This document shows positions 24,552 to 30,439 of a stretch of 30,439 nucleotides of DNA, one piece after another. Under the pieces are notes generated by a model, which made no database searches, was not told the DNA's origin, and saw nothing but the letters and a program-made list of their open reading frames with translations. The stretch is from JACQAI01 sp035507915. Lineage in GTDB: Bacteria > Pseudomonadota > Alphaproteobacteria > Elsterales > Elsteraceae. A program made the position numbers and the translations under genes. The DNA is taken from the NCBI GenBank assembly GCA_035507915.1, contig DATJNS010000424.1, forward strand, positions 1-30,439, given 5' to 3'. Each line of letters begins with the position of its first letter. Position 1 is the first letter of the stretch.

Positions 24552-25880
24552 TTAGCGCGCGACCTTGCGGGTCAAGAATGCGGGGCGATGCTCGTCCAGA
24601 CCGACGGGCGGCGCCGCGCGCTCCGGCTGCCGGGGCGTTGGCTGCCGTGGCGCCGGCTTGGCGGGTCGCCCGCCACGCGGCGGACGCGCCGGCCCGCGCG
24701 ATGCTTGCGGCTTGGCGGCGTGGCGCGTGGTCGCCGGATGGTCGACGACGACCGGCTCGAGCCCGGCGATGACCGCCCGCTCGATCGGCTTGCCGGTGAA
24801 CTTCTCGATCGCGGTCAGCAGCGGCCGATCGTCGACGCTGACCAGCGAGACCGCCGTGCCGGTGGCGTCGGCGCGGCCGGTGCGCCCGGTGCGATGCACA
24901 TAGTCCTCGGGCACGTGGGGCAGATCGAAGTTGATCACCAGCGCGAGCTCGGGCACGTCGATGCCGCGCGCGGCGACGTCGGTCGCGACGACGACGCGGA
25001 TCTCGTTGCGCTTGAGGCCGTCGAGCGTGCGGTTGCGCGCGCTCTGCTTCATGTCGCCGTGCAGCGATCCTGCGCTGTAGCCCTGGCGCATCAGCTGGTC
25101 GGCGAGCTTCTTGGCGCGCCGCTTGGTCTTGGTGAACACCAGGGTCTGGCCGTCGACGTGGGTCAAGAGATGGCGCAGCAGCTTGTCCTTGTGCGCCGCG
25201 TCGTCGGCGAGGTGGACGCGGTGCGTGATCAGCGCCGCGGTCTCGGGATTGTGCGCGATCTCGACACGCACCGGATCGGTCAGCATCGCGCGCGCCAGCT
25301 TGGCGAGGCGATCGTCCCAGGTCGCGGTGAACATCAGGGTCTGACGCGCGCGCGGGCACTTGTTCACGATGCGCGTGACCGCGTGGATGAAGCCCATGTC
25401 GAGCATGCGGTCGGCTTCGTCGAGCACCAGCAGCTCGACCTGGTCGAGCCGCACCGTGCCGCGTTCGAGATGGTCGGTCAGCCGGCCCGGCGTGGCGACC
25501 AGGAGGTCGATGCGCTGGCCGAGCAGATGCATCTGTGGCCCGAACGAGACGCCGCCGACGATCGCGCCTTGGGCGACCCGCGCGTGGCGTCCGTAGATCT
25601 TGCCTTCGGCGAGGATCTGGGTGGCGAGCTCGCGCGTCGGCGTGAGGACGAGCACCCGCGGCGCGCCGCGGTGCGCCGGCTTCTGGGTCTGCAGACGCTG
25701 CAGCGCGGGCAGCAGGAAGGCGGCGGTCTTGCCGGTGCCGGTCTGGGCCGAACCGATCAGGTCGCGACCGCTCAGGGCGAGCGGGATGGCGTCTTGCTGG
25801 ATGGGGGTGGGGGTGGTGTAGCCGTGATCGGCGATCCCGCGCTGGAGCGCGGGGCAGAGGTCGAACTGTTCGAAGGTCAT
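24552..25880 (-). CDS. rhlE: DEAD-box ATP-dependent RNA helicase, RhlE type
   Basis: A 442-residue helicase. The Q motif FEQFDL...TTPTPIQQDAIP leads to motif I AQTGTGKT (45-52), PTRELA (81-86), TPGR (130-133), DEAD (154-157), motif III as FTAT (184-187; usually SAT), and motif VI HRTGRTGR (329-336). After about residue 365 comes a basic Pro/Arg/Ala tail that likely binds RNA nonspecifically. Such helicases remodel rRNA and mRNA, especially in the cold. Assignment to RhlE rather than SrmB or CsdA is by overall resemblance. ATG 25880 has a weak site; an out-of-frame ATG 16 bases upstream (25896) reads through the start region. Confidence 0.95.
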   Translation of the reverse strand: MTFEQFDLCPALQRGIADHGYTTPTPIQQDAIPLALSGRDLIGSAQTGTGKTAAFLLPALQRLQTQKPAHRGAPRVLVLTPTRELATQILAEGKIYGRHARVAQGAIVGGVSFGPQMHLLGQRIDLLVATPGRLTDHLERGTVRLDQVELLVLDEADRMLDMGFIHAVTRIVNKCPRARQTLMFTATWDDRLAKLARAMLTDPVRVEIAHNPETAALITHRVHLADDAAHKDKLLRHLLTHVDGQTLVFTKTKRRAKKLADQLMRQGYSAGSLHGDMKQSARNRTLDGLKRNEIRVVVATDVAARGIDVPELALVINFDLPHVPEDYVHRTGRTGRADATGTAVSLVSVDDRPLLTAIEKFTGKPIERAVIAGLEPVVVDHPATTRHAAKPQASRGPARPPRGGRPAKPAPRQPTPRQPERAAPPVGLDEHRPAFLTRKVAR

Positions 25881-25982
25881 TCGGAATCCAAGTCATGGCG
25901 CGGCGCTCCCGTGTGCGCGGCGCAGGTCAAAATCCACCGGCCCTTGGGGCCAGGCGGCTGGGGTCAATCAATTCCGGGGGAG

Positions 25983-26018
25983 ACGAGCGGTCTGCCGCGA
26001 AGCTGGCAGCGGGCTCGT
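25983..26018 (-). other. Structured element in the rhlE leader region
   Basis: ACGAGC (25983-25988) pairs with GCTCGT (26013-26018) and, inside, CTGCC (25992-25996) with GGCAG (26005-26009), with symmetric 3-base internal loops. It lies in the putative 160-base leader of rhlE. A long structured 5' leader is known for several cold-shock helicase mRNAs, so thermal or autogenous control is possible but unproven. Confidence 0.3.
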
Positions 26019-26046
26019 ACGGGACGGCTGCTGCAATGACGCGGCC

Positions 26047-26077
26047 ACTATATGGGAAACGGGTGCCCGCGCCACAA
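26047..26077 (-). promoter_or_regulatory. Candidate rhlE promoter
   Basis: On the minus strand TTGTGG (26072-26077) and TATAGT (26047-26052, 5 of 6 matches) are 19 bases apart. Use of this site gives rhlE a leader of about 160 bases. The spacing is longer than ideal. Confidence 0.3.
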
Positions 26078-26141
26078 GAGTTTGCGCCGCGCCCCGCATG
26101 GCTGCCGTGCGATCGCGCGGATTGGCTGGCCGGCCCGGCTG

Positions 26142-27053
26142 TCAGCCCGGATAGGGGTGGACCTGACGCCAGTGCCGCGCGATGTCGACGCGCCGGCAGA
26201 TCCACACCTTGTCGTGGCGCTGCACGTGGTCGAGGAAGCGCGCCAGCGCAGCGGCGCGGCCGGGCCGTCCGACGATCCGCATGTGCAGCCCGACCGACAT
26301 CATCTTCGGGCTGTCGGCGCCCTCGGCGTACAGCACGTCGAAGGCGTCCTTGAGGTAGGCGAAGAACTGGTCGCCGCTGTTGAAGCCCTGCGGGGTGCCG
26401 AACTTCATGTCGTTGTTGTCGAGCGTGTAGGGGATCACGAGGTGCGGCTTGCCGCCGACCGTCACCCAGTAGGGCAGGTCATCGTTGTAGGCGTCGGAGT
26501 CGTAGAGGAAGCCGCCCTCCTCGACCACGAGCGCGCGCGTGTTTGGGCTGGTGCGCCCGGTGTACCAGCCGAGCGGACGCTCGCCGCACACCGCGGTGAG
26601 CGTCGCGATCGCGCGCTGCAGATGCGCGCGCTCCTCCGCGATCGGCATCGCTTGGTAATCGATCCAGCGCCAGCCGTGGCAGGCGATCTCGTGGCCGGCG
26701 GCGACCAGCGCGCGCGCCGCCTCGGGATGACGCGCCAGCGCCATCGCGATCGCGTAGACCGTGATCTTGATGTTCCGCTCGGCGAACAGACGCATCAGCC
26801 GCCACAGCCCGACGCGGCTGCCGTACTCGTAGACCGACTCGACCGACATGTTGCGGTCGCCCTCGGCCGGGCCGGTGCCGACGACTTCGTGCAGATAGAC
26901 CTCGGAGCGCGCGTCGCCATGCAGCACCGAGGTCTCGCCGCCCTCCTCGTAGTTCATCACCAGCGACAGCGCGAGCCGCGCGTCGTTCGGCCAGCGTGCA
27001 TGGGGCGGCCGGCTGCCGTAGCCGACCAGGTCGCGGGGATAGCTATCGGACAT
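26142..27053 (-). CDS. puuE: PuuE-type allantoinase / polysaccharide deacetylase family protein
   Basis: A 303-residue NodB-fold hydrolase closely matching the PuuE group, which hydrolyses allantoin to allantoate in purine degradation and differs from the classical amidohydrolase allantoinase. Group-specific motifs run the full length: SYPRDLVGYG (4-13), NYEEGGE (34-40), SVESVYEYGSRVG, EIACHGWRWIDYQ (122-134), GWYTGRTSPNT (162-172) and YDSDAYNDDLPYW (184-196). No urate oxidase, OHCU decarboxylase or allantoate hydrolase gene is in the window, so the pathway context is missing; another cyclic amide substrate is possible. ATG 27053 agrees with the conserved N-terminus. It is divergent from the secreted-protein gene. 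Confidence 0.88.
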   Translation of the reverse strand: MSDSYPRDLVGYGSRPPHARWPNDARLALSLVMNYEEGGETSVLHGDARSEVYLHEVVGTGPAEGDRNMSVESVYEYGSRVGLWRLMRLFAERNIKITVYAIAMALARHPEAARALVAAGHEIACHGWRWIDYQAMPIAEERAHLQRAIATLTAVCGERPLGWYTGRTSPNTRALVVEEGGFLYDSDAYNDDLPYWVTVGGKPHLVIPYTLDNNDMKFGTPQGFNSGDQFFAYLKDAFDVLYAEGADSPKMMSVGLHMRIVGRPGRAAALARFLDHVQRHDKVWICRRVDIARHWRQVHPYPG

Positions 27054-27173
27054 CGCCGGTTCCGTTCATGCTGCGGGGCGCGGGCAGGCCAGCGTCGACC
27101 GGAACCGCGCCGGACGGCAAGTCGTTTATCCCAGCGCAACCGCTCCGCGCGCCGCGCGGACAGGAGGTCTCCG

Positions 27174-27554
27174 ATGACGGTTCCCTCGTGCGGCCTCGCG
27201 TGGACGACGATCGGCCTGGCGACGGCGTTGGCAGCGGCGGCGCCGGCCTTCGCGCAGACCGCGCCGTTGGTCGATTCGCCGAACGCGCGCGAGATCCTGG
27301 CGCGCTACAACGAGGCGACCCAGGCGGCGATCATGTGCGAGCACCTGGAGCTCGGCCAGCCCGGCGAGACCCAGGTCGCCCAGATGGCGGCGCGTGCGTC
27401 GGGCGGCCAGTACCTGACCGGTAGCATGCTGACGACCATCGAGGACGCGCGCGGCTGGATGCGCATGATCATCTCGTCGCGCGGCTGCCGCGATCCGCTG
27501 GTGATGGATCGCCTGGCGTTCTTCGATCAGCAGATCGCGCCCGGCTTGCGTTGA
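27174..27554 (+). CDS. Small secreted protein of unknown function
   Basis: A 126-residue protein I do not recognise. The N-terminus is a good Sec signal peptide (AWTTIGLATALAAAAPAFA, cleavage before Gln28), so the mature 99 residues are periplasmic or exported. The mature part is mostly helical, starting with PNAREILARYNEATQAAIMCEHL, and holds exactly two cysteines (55 and 105) that could form a disulfide. ATG 27174 follows an excellent CAGGAGGT site 6 bases upstream, which argues strongly for a real gene. It lies between divergent puuE and co-directional uppP (119 bases). Confidence 0.85.
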   Translation: MTVPSCGLAWTTIGLATALAAAAPAFAQTAPLVDSPNAREILARYNEATQAAIMCEHLELGQPGETQVAQMAARASGGQYLTGSMLTTIEDARGWMRMIISSRGCRDPLVMDRLAFFDQQIAPGLR

Positions 27555-27673
27555 TGGGCCTGCGCTGATCGCCGCGCGGTGCACGCGTCGGCCGAGCGCG
27601 CCGGGGCGAAAGCCTCTGGCGCGCCGGCACGCGATGCGATAGAGCCCCGCGACCGAACCGCCGGGGATCCCCC

Positions 27674-28480
27674 ATGTCGCTGCACGATCTTGTCTGCGTC
27701 GTCTTCCTGGGCGTGGTCGAGGGCCTGACTGAATTCCTGCCGGTGTCCTCGACCGGCCACCTGATCCTCGCCCGCTCGCTGATCGACTACGAACCGCCGG
27801 GCGGCTTCCTGATCATCATCCAGCTCGGCGCCATCCTCGCGGTCTGCTTCCTCTATTTCCGCAAGCTGTTCTCGGTGCTGATCGCCGCGCCGACCGAGCC
27901 GACGGCGCGCGGCTTCATCCTCAACCTCGTGCTCGCGTTCGTGCCGGCGGGCGTGGTCGGCCTCCTGCTGGGCGGCTTCTTCGAGCACCTGGTCGAATCG
28001 CGTATCGGCCCGTGGGTCGTGTCGGCCACCTTGATCCTCGGCGGCCTCGTGATCCTGGTGATCGAGCGCGTGCGCCCGGCGTCGGTGCACCACGACGTCG
28101 ACGTGCTGCCGCGCTGGGTCGCCTTCAAGATCGGCTGCGCGCAGGTTGCGGCGCTGATCCCGGGCGTGTCGCGCGCCGGCGCCACCATCATGGGCGCGTT
28201 GATGTTCAGGGTCGACCGCCGCGTCGCCACCGAGTTCTCGTTCTTCCTCGCGATCCCGACCATGTTCGCGGCGACGCTGTATTCGCTCTACAAGAACCGC
28301 GCCACGCTCGACGCCAACGGCGCCGAAGTGATCGCGATCGGCTTCGTGGTCTCGTTCCTGTCGGCGCTCGTGGTGGTGCGTCGGCTGATCGCCTTCATCA
28401 GCCGGCACGGCTTCGCGCCGTTCGCCTGGTACCGCATCCTGGTCGGCGCCCTGATGCTGGGCCTGCTGATCGCGCGCTGA
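27674..28480 (+). CDS. uppP: Undecaprenyl-diphosphatase
   Basis: A 268-residue polytopic membrane enzyme of the BacA/UppP family. It dephosphorylates undecaprenyl diphosphate so the lipid carrier can be reused for peptidoglycan and surface glycans, and overproduction gives bacitracin resistance. The active-site motif EGLTEFLPVSSTGH (16-29) and the second motif PGVSRAGATIMGAL with Arg167 are intact; the family more often has PGTSRSGAT. Length is normal. GGGGA precedes ATG 27674 and is part of the palindrome GGGGATCCCC (27663-27672). Its function links with the WecA-like transferase, which uses the same lipid carrier. The stop is 6 bases from the convergent DUF924 stop. Confidence 0.97.
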   Translation: MSLHDLVCVVFLGVVEGLTEFLPVSSTGHLILARSLIDYEPPGGFLIIIQLGAILAVCFLYFRKLFSVLIAAPTEPTARGFILNLVLAFVPAGVVGLLLGGFFEHLVESRIGPWVVSATLILGGLVILVIERVRPASVHHDVDVLPRWVAFKIGCAQVAALIPGVSRAGATIMGALMFRVDRRVATEFSFFLAIPTMFAATLYSLYKNRATLDANGAEVIAIGFVVSFLSALVVVRRLIAFISRHGFAPFAWYRILVGALMLGLLIAR

Positions 28481-28486
28481 CCCGGC

Positions 28487-29080
28487 CTAGAAGCTCGAGT
28501 CGGGCTCTTTGAGGAAGGCTTCTTCCTCGGGAGTCGAGGACCGGCCGAGGATGGCGTTGCGGTGCGGGAAGCGGCCGAAGCGCTCGATGATCTCGCGGTG
28601 GCGGCGCACCCAGCGCAGCGTCGTTTCGCGCTCGGGATGCTCGGGCAGGCGCTCGAACAGCGCGACCGAGAGGTCCTGGTCGTCGAGCGACTCGGAGTGC
28701 TCGAACGGCAGATAGACGAACCAGCGCTGCACCGGCAGGAGCGCGCGGTCGAACCCGGCCGCGATCGCGGCGCGCGCCTGGGCGCGCGCTTGCGGATCGG
28801 TCGCATAGACGCGCGGCGTGCCGCGGAAGATGTTGCGCGGCACCTGATCGAGCAGGATCAGGAGCGCAAGGCTGCCGTGCGGCGTGTCGGCCCAGCCGTC
28901 GAGCCGTCCGAGCGCCGCGTCGCGGGACAGCGCTTCGCAGTGCTCGCCGACCGTGCGGTCGAACGCCGCATCGGCGCGGAACCAAGTGTCACGGGGGGCG
29001 CCGTAGCCCGGGTCGGTCTCGCGCCCGAACCACAATTCGAGCACCGTCCGGGCCGCCGGCTGCAGCGGAGCGTCAGGCAT
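28487..29080 (-). CDS. DUF924 family protein
   Basis: A 197-residue helical, TPR-like soluble protein of a widespread family without known function. Typical marks are the opening VLELWFG, RDTWFRADAAFD, LALLILLDQVPRNIFRGTPRVYATD, RWFVYLPFEHSE, and the ending HREIIERFGRFPHRNAILGR followed by STPEEEAFL. The conserved Arg, His and Asn residues suggest a catalytic or binding surface, but none has been proved. ATG 29080 matches the family N-terminus; the ribosome site is weak. It is 28 bases downstream of the 80-residue gene on the same strand and may be co-transcribed. Confidence 0.92.
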   Translation of the reverse strand: MPDAPLQPAARTVLELWFGRETDPGYGAPRDTWFRADAAFDRTVGEHCEALSRDAALGRLDGWADTPHGSLALLILLDQVPRNIFRGTPRVYATDPQARAQARAAIAAGFDRALLPVQRWFVYLPFEHSESLDDQDLSVALFERLPEHPERETTLRWVRRHREIIERFGRFPHRNAILGRSSTPEEEAFLKEPDSSF

Positions 29081-29108
29081 CAGGGTGTCGAATAGTGGCG
29101 TCGCGCCA

Positions 29109-29351
29109 TCAGATGAAAACGCCGTAAGCCGCGATGCTGTCGTCGATCTCCTGCCGCAGGTCCGGGTGAACCAACAAGACCTGCTCGACGATCTGGTCCT
29201 GGATGCCGTGAATGGCGATCGCCACGGACTTCAACAGCCGTTGATACTCGTCGCCGTCGCAATGCTCCTTGGCGAAGGGCAATATCTGCTCGAGGTAGGT
29301 GCCCGCCCTGAACGCAGACTTGATGATGTGCTTCGCGACCGGCTTCTGCAT
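29109..29351 (-). CDS. Hypothetical 80-residue helical protein
   Basis: Not recognised. The product is amphipathic and probably all-helical (KHIIKSAFRAGTYLEQILPF, then EYQRLLKSVAIAIHGIQD), mildly acidic, with one Cys near residue 31 and no signal peptide or membrane helix. AGGGG lies 8 bases before ATG 29351. Codon use is less GC-extreme than in neighbours (several AAG/ATC/CAA-type mixtures), which may mean recent origin or weaker selection. It sits 28 bases before the DUF924 gene and is preceded by a short palindrome at 29388-29401. Confidence 0.7.
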   Translation of the reverse strand: MQKPVAKHIIKSAFRAGTYLEQILPFAKEHCDGDEYQRLLKSVAIAIHGIQDQIVEQVLLVHPDLRQEIDDSIAAYGVFI

Positions 29352-29387
29352 AGTTCGCCCCTGTCAGGAAATTGCCATGCATTCAGA

Positions 29388-29401
29388 CACTTCTGGAAGT
29401 G
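29388..29401. promoter_or_regulatory. Short palindrome upstream of the 80-residue gene
   Basis: CACTTC-TG-GAAGTG is a perfect 6-base inverted repeat with a 2-base centre, 37 bases before ATG 29351 and 24 bases after the FkbM gene stop. The tiny loop favours a DNA operator over an RNA terminator; no T-run follows. Confidence 0.25.
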
Positions 29402-29424
29402 CCACCGGTTTCGGTCGCCGCGCG

Positions 29425-30279
29425 TTAGAGCCGCAGGCCCAGCCGGTCGGCGTAGCGCGGGGCGATCATCTCGCCGCGCCGCCGATCGGCGGCCGCCAGA
29501 CAGAAATGGACGAGGTCGTAGGCGTCATAGCAGTCATGCAGCAGCAGCGCCAGCTTGCGCAGCTTGAGGTCGGACAGCCGGTCGAAGTAGCGCGGGTCCT
29601 TGACGTAGATCGCATCGGCCCACAGCTTCTGGGAGACTCCGCGCTTGCCGGCGCTCGACCCCAGGCTCTTGATCGGCGCCATGACGCCGGTCCCCATATC
29701 GATCAGGTCGACGAACCAGAAACCGCGCGCGCAGAGGTACGCATTGACGTCGGCGAACAGCGGTTGGCCCTCGTAGATCTCGACGAACTCTACCTCGGTC
29801 TGGATCAGCACGGCGGCGGCGAGCGCGCGCTCGGCGCCGGCCAGCGCATTGAGCTCGCCGCCCTGGATGTCGATCTGGATGAAGTCGACGTCCTCGATCT
29901 CGGCGATGTCGTCGATCCGCACGGTCTCGACGTCGTGCACCTCGACCAACGATGTGATCTCGTCGAGTCCCTCGATCAGCTTGATCACCGGCCGATTCGG
30001 CGGGAACAGCGAGCTCGTGAACGAGATGTTGGTTTGGTAGAACTTGGCGGGTCGACCGTCCCCGATGAACGACGGGAAGAAACGATGGGGCGCGCCGTAG
30101 CGCCGGCTGAGCTCGGCGAGGCCGGTGGGATCCGGCTCGAAGCCGGTGAGCCGAGCACGGCCTGCTCGCATCAGGCCCTCGTAGCAGGCCTCCCAGCCGG
30201 CCAGCCCGATCGCGCCGATGTCGAGAATCTCCAAGCTCGGGAGGTCGCCGAGATACTCGCAGAGGCTGAACTCGTGCAT
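29425..30279 (-). CDS. FkbM family SAM-dependent methyltransferase
   Basis: A 284-residue class I methyltransferase. The SAM-binding strand LEILDIGAIGLAGWE (16-30), the acidic strand TGFEPDP (45-51) and the FkbM signature DFIQIDIQGGELNALAGAERAL (starting at 132) identify the family. FkbM proteins O-methylate sugars or small molecules and are frequent near surface-polysaccharide genes; the substrate here is unknown. A C-terminal helical segment of about 70 residues (RYFDRLSDLKLRKLALLLHD) follows the core. ATG 30279 suits the N-terminus but has no ribosome site, which hints at coupling to a gene beyond the window edge. Confidence 0.88.
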   Translation of the reverse strand: MHEFSLCEYLGDLPSLEILDIGAIGLAGWEACYEGLMRAGRARLTGFEPDPTGLAELSRRYGAPHRFFPSFIGDGRPAKFYQTNISFTSSLFPPNRPVIKLIEGLDEITSLVEVHDVETVRIDDIAEIEDVDFIQIDIQGGELNALAGAERALAAAVLIQTEVEFVEIYEGQPLFADVNAYLCARGFWFVDLIDMGTGVMAPIKSLGSSAGKRGVSQKLWADAIYVKDPRYFDRLSDLKLRKLALLLHDCYDAYDLVHFCLAAADRRRGEMIAPRYADRLGLRL

Positions 30280-30439
30280 TGCGTTGACCGGCCGCGTGCG
30301 GTTCGTGACGAACGTCTATTCGATGGGAGGACGCGGCCCGCCGCGCAAGCGAAAAGATCGCCGCCGACTTGGACGGCCGCCGACCCGGCCGGCAAGGCTC
30401 CCAAGGTCCGTAGTCCGGCGGCCAGCCGCTGCACCGTCT
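30280..30439. other. Window end with no gene I can support
   Basis: This is the upstream region of the FkbM gene. All three minus-strand frames are open for part of it; one closes with TAG at 30316-30318, which might be the 3' end of an upstream gene, but none shows a recognisable protein. No promoter or terminator stands out. Confidence 0.4.

Noticed and set aside
30316..30439. Minus-strand frame entering from the right edge and ending in TAG at 30316.
   Set aside because: Only about 40 Arg/Gly-rich codons are visible with no recognisable C-terminus, so a gene cannot be claimed.

Overview
The window is a chromosomal stretch of a GC-rich bacterium (roughly 70% G+C by eye), almost certainly an alphaproteobacterium. 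The best evidence is the run rsmB, rpe, heparinase II/III family gene ... purH, with a divergent SdhAF4 (DUF1674) gene beside rsmB. That arrangement is familiar from Rhodospirillales and Hyphomicrobiales. An orphan Bug-type solute receptor and an alphaproteobacterial-style UppP fit this. I cannot name a genus. No rRNA, tRNA, CRISPR array, transposase or phage gene was seen; the content is core metabolism plus cell-envelope functions. No stretch over 300 bases is empty: the largest gap, 10099-10419, holds a possible micro-gene.

Left part (1-5462), small-molecule catabolism and transport: the 3' part of an isocitrate lyase/PEP mutase superfamily enzyme of the oxaloacetate decarboxylase type, a 12-TM MFS transporter, a DoxX membrane protein, a Bug-type periplasmic receptor, a 2-keto acid (HpcH/HpaI) aldolase and a LysR regulator with a dyad just before its own start codon. 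A palindromic interspersed element with unequal arms lies between the receptor and aldolase genes.

Central minus-strand block (5490-14202), read from right to left: rsmB, rpe, heparinase II/III family protein, a WecA/WbpL-like polyprenyl-phosphate sugar-1-phosphate transferase, a WbpM/PglF-like UDP-HexNAc 4,6-dehydratase, and purH. The two glycan-initiation genes therefore sit between the heparinase-like gene and purH. The gap between the heparinase-like gene and the transferase carries a plus-strand micro-ORF with a 15-base Shine-Dalgarno sequence, complementary to the 16S rRNA 3' tail, and a strong terminator hairpin.

Right part (14274-30279): SdhAF4-like assembly factor, acetyl-CoA synthetase, MlaA lipoprotein, a TonB-type protein, RecX, a patatin-like hydrolase, AsmA, a TPR-methyltransferase, a RhlE-type helicase with a possible structured leader, a PuuE-type allantoinase, a small secreted unknown protein, UppP, a DUF924 protein, an 80-residue unknown helical protein and an FkbM methyltransferase. 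MlaA, TonB, AsmA, UppP and the WecA-like enzyme all serve the envelope, but they form separate transcription units rather than one operon.

Start codons were chosen from conserved N-termini, Shine-Dalgarno sequences and upstream in-frame stops. Promoter calls are by eye and tentative.
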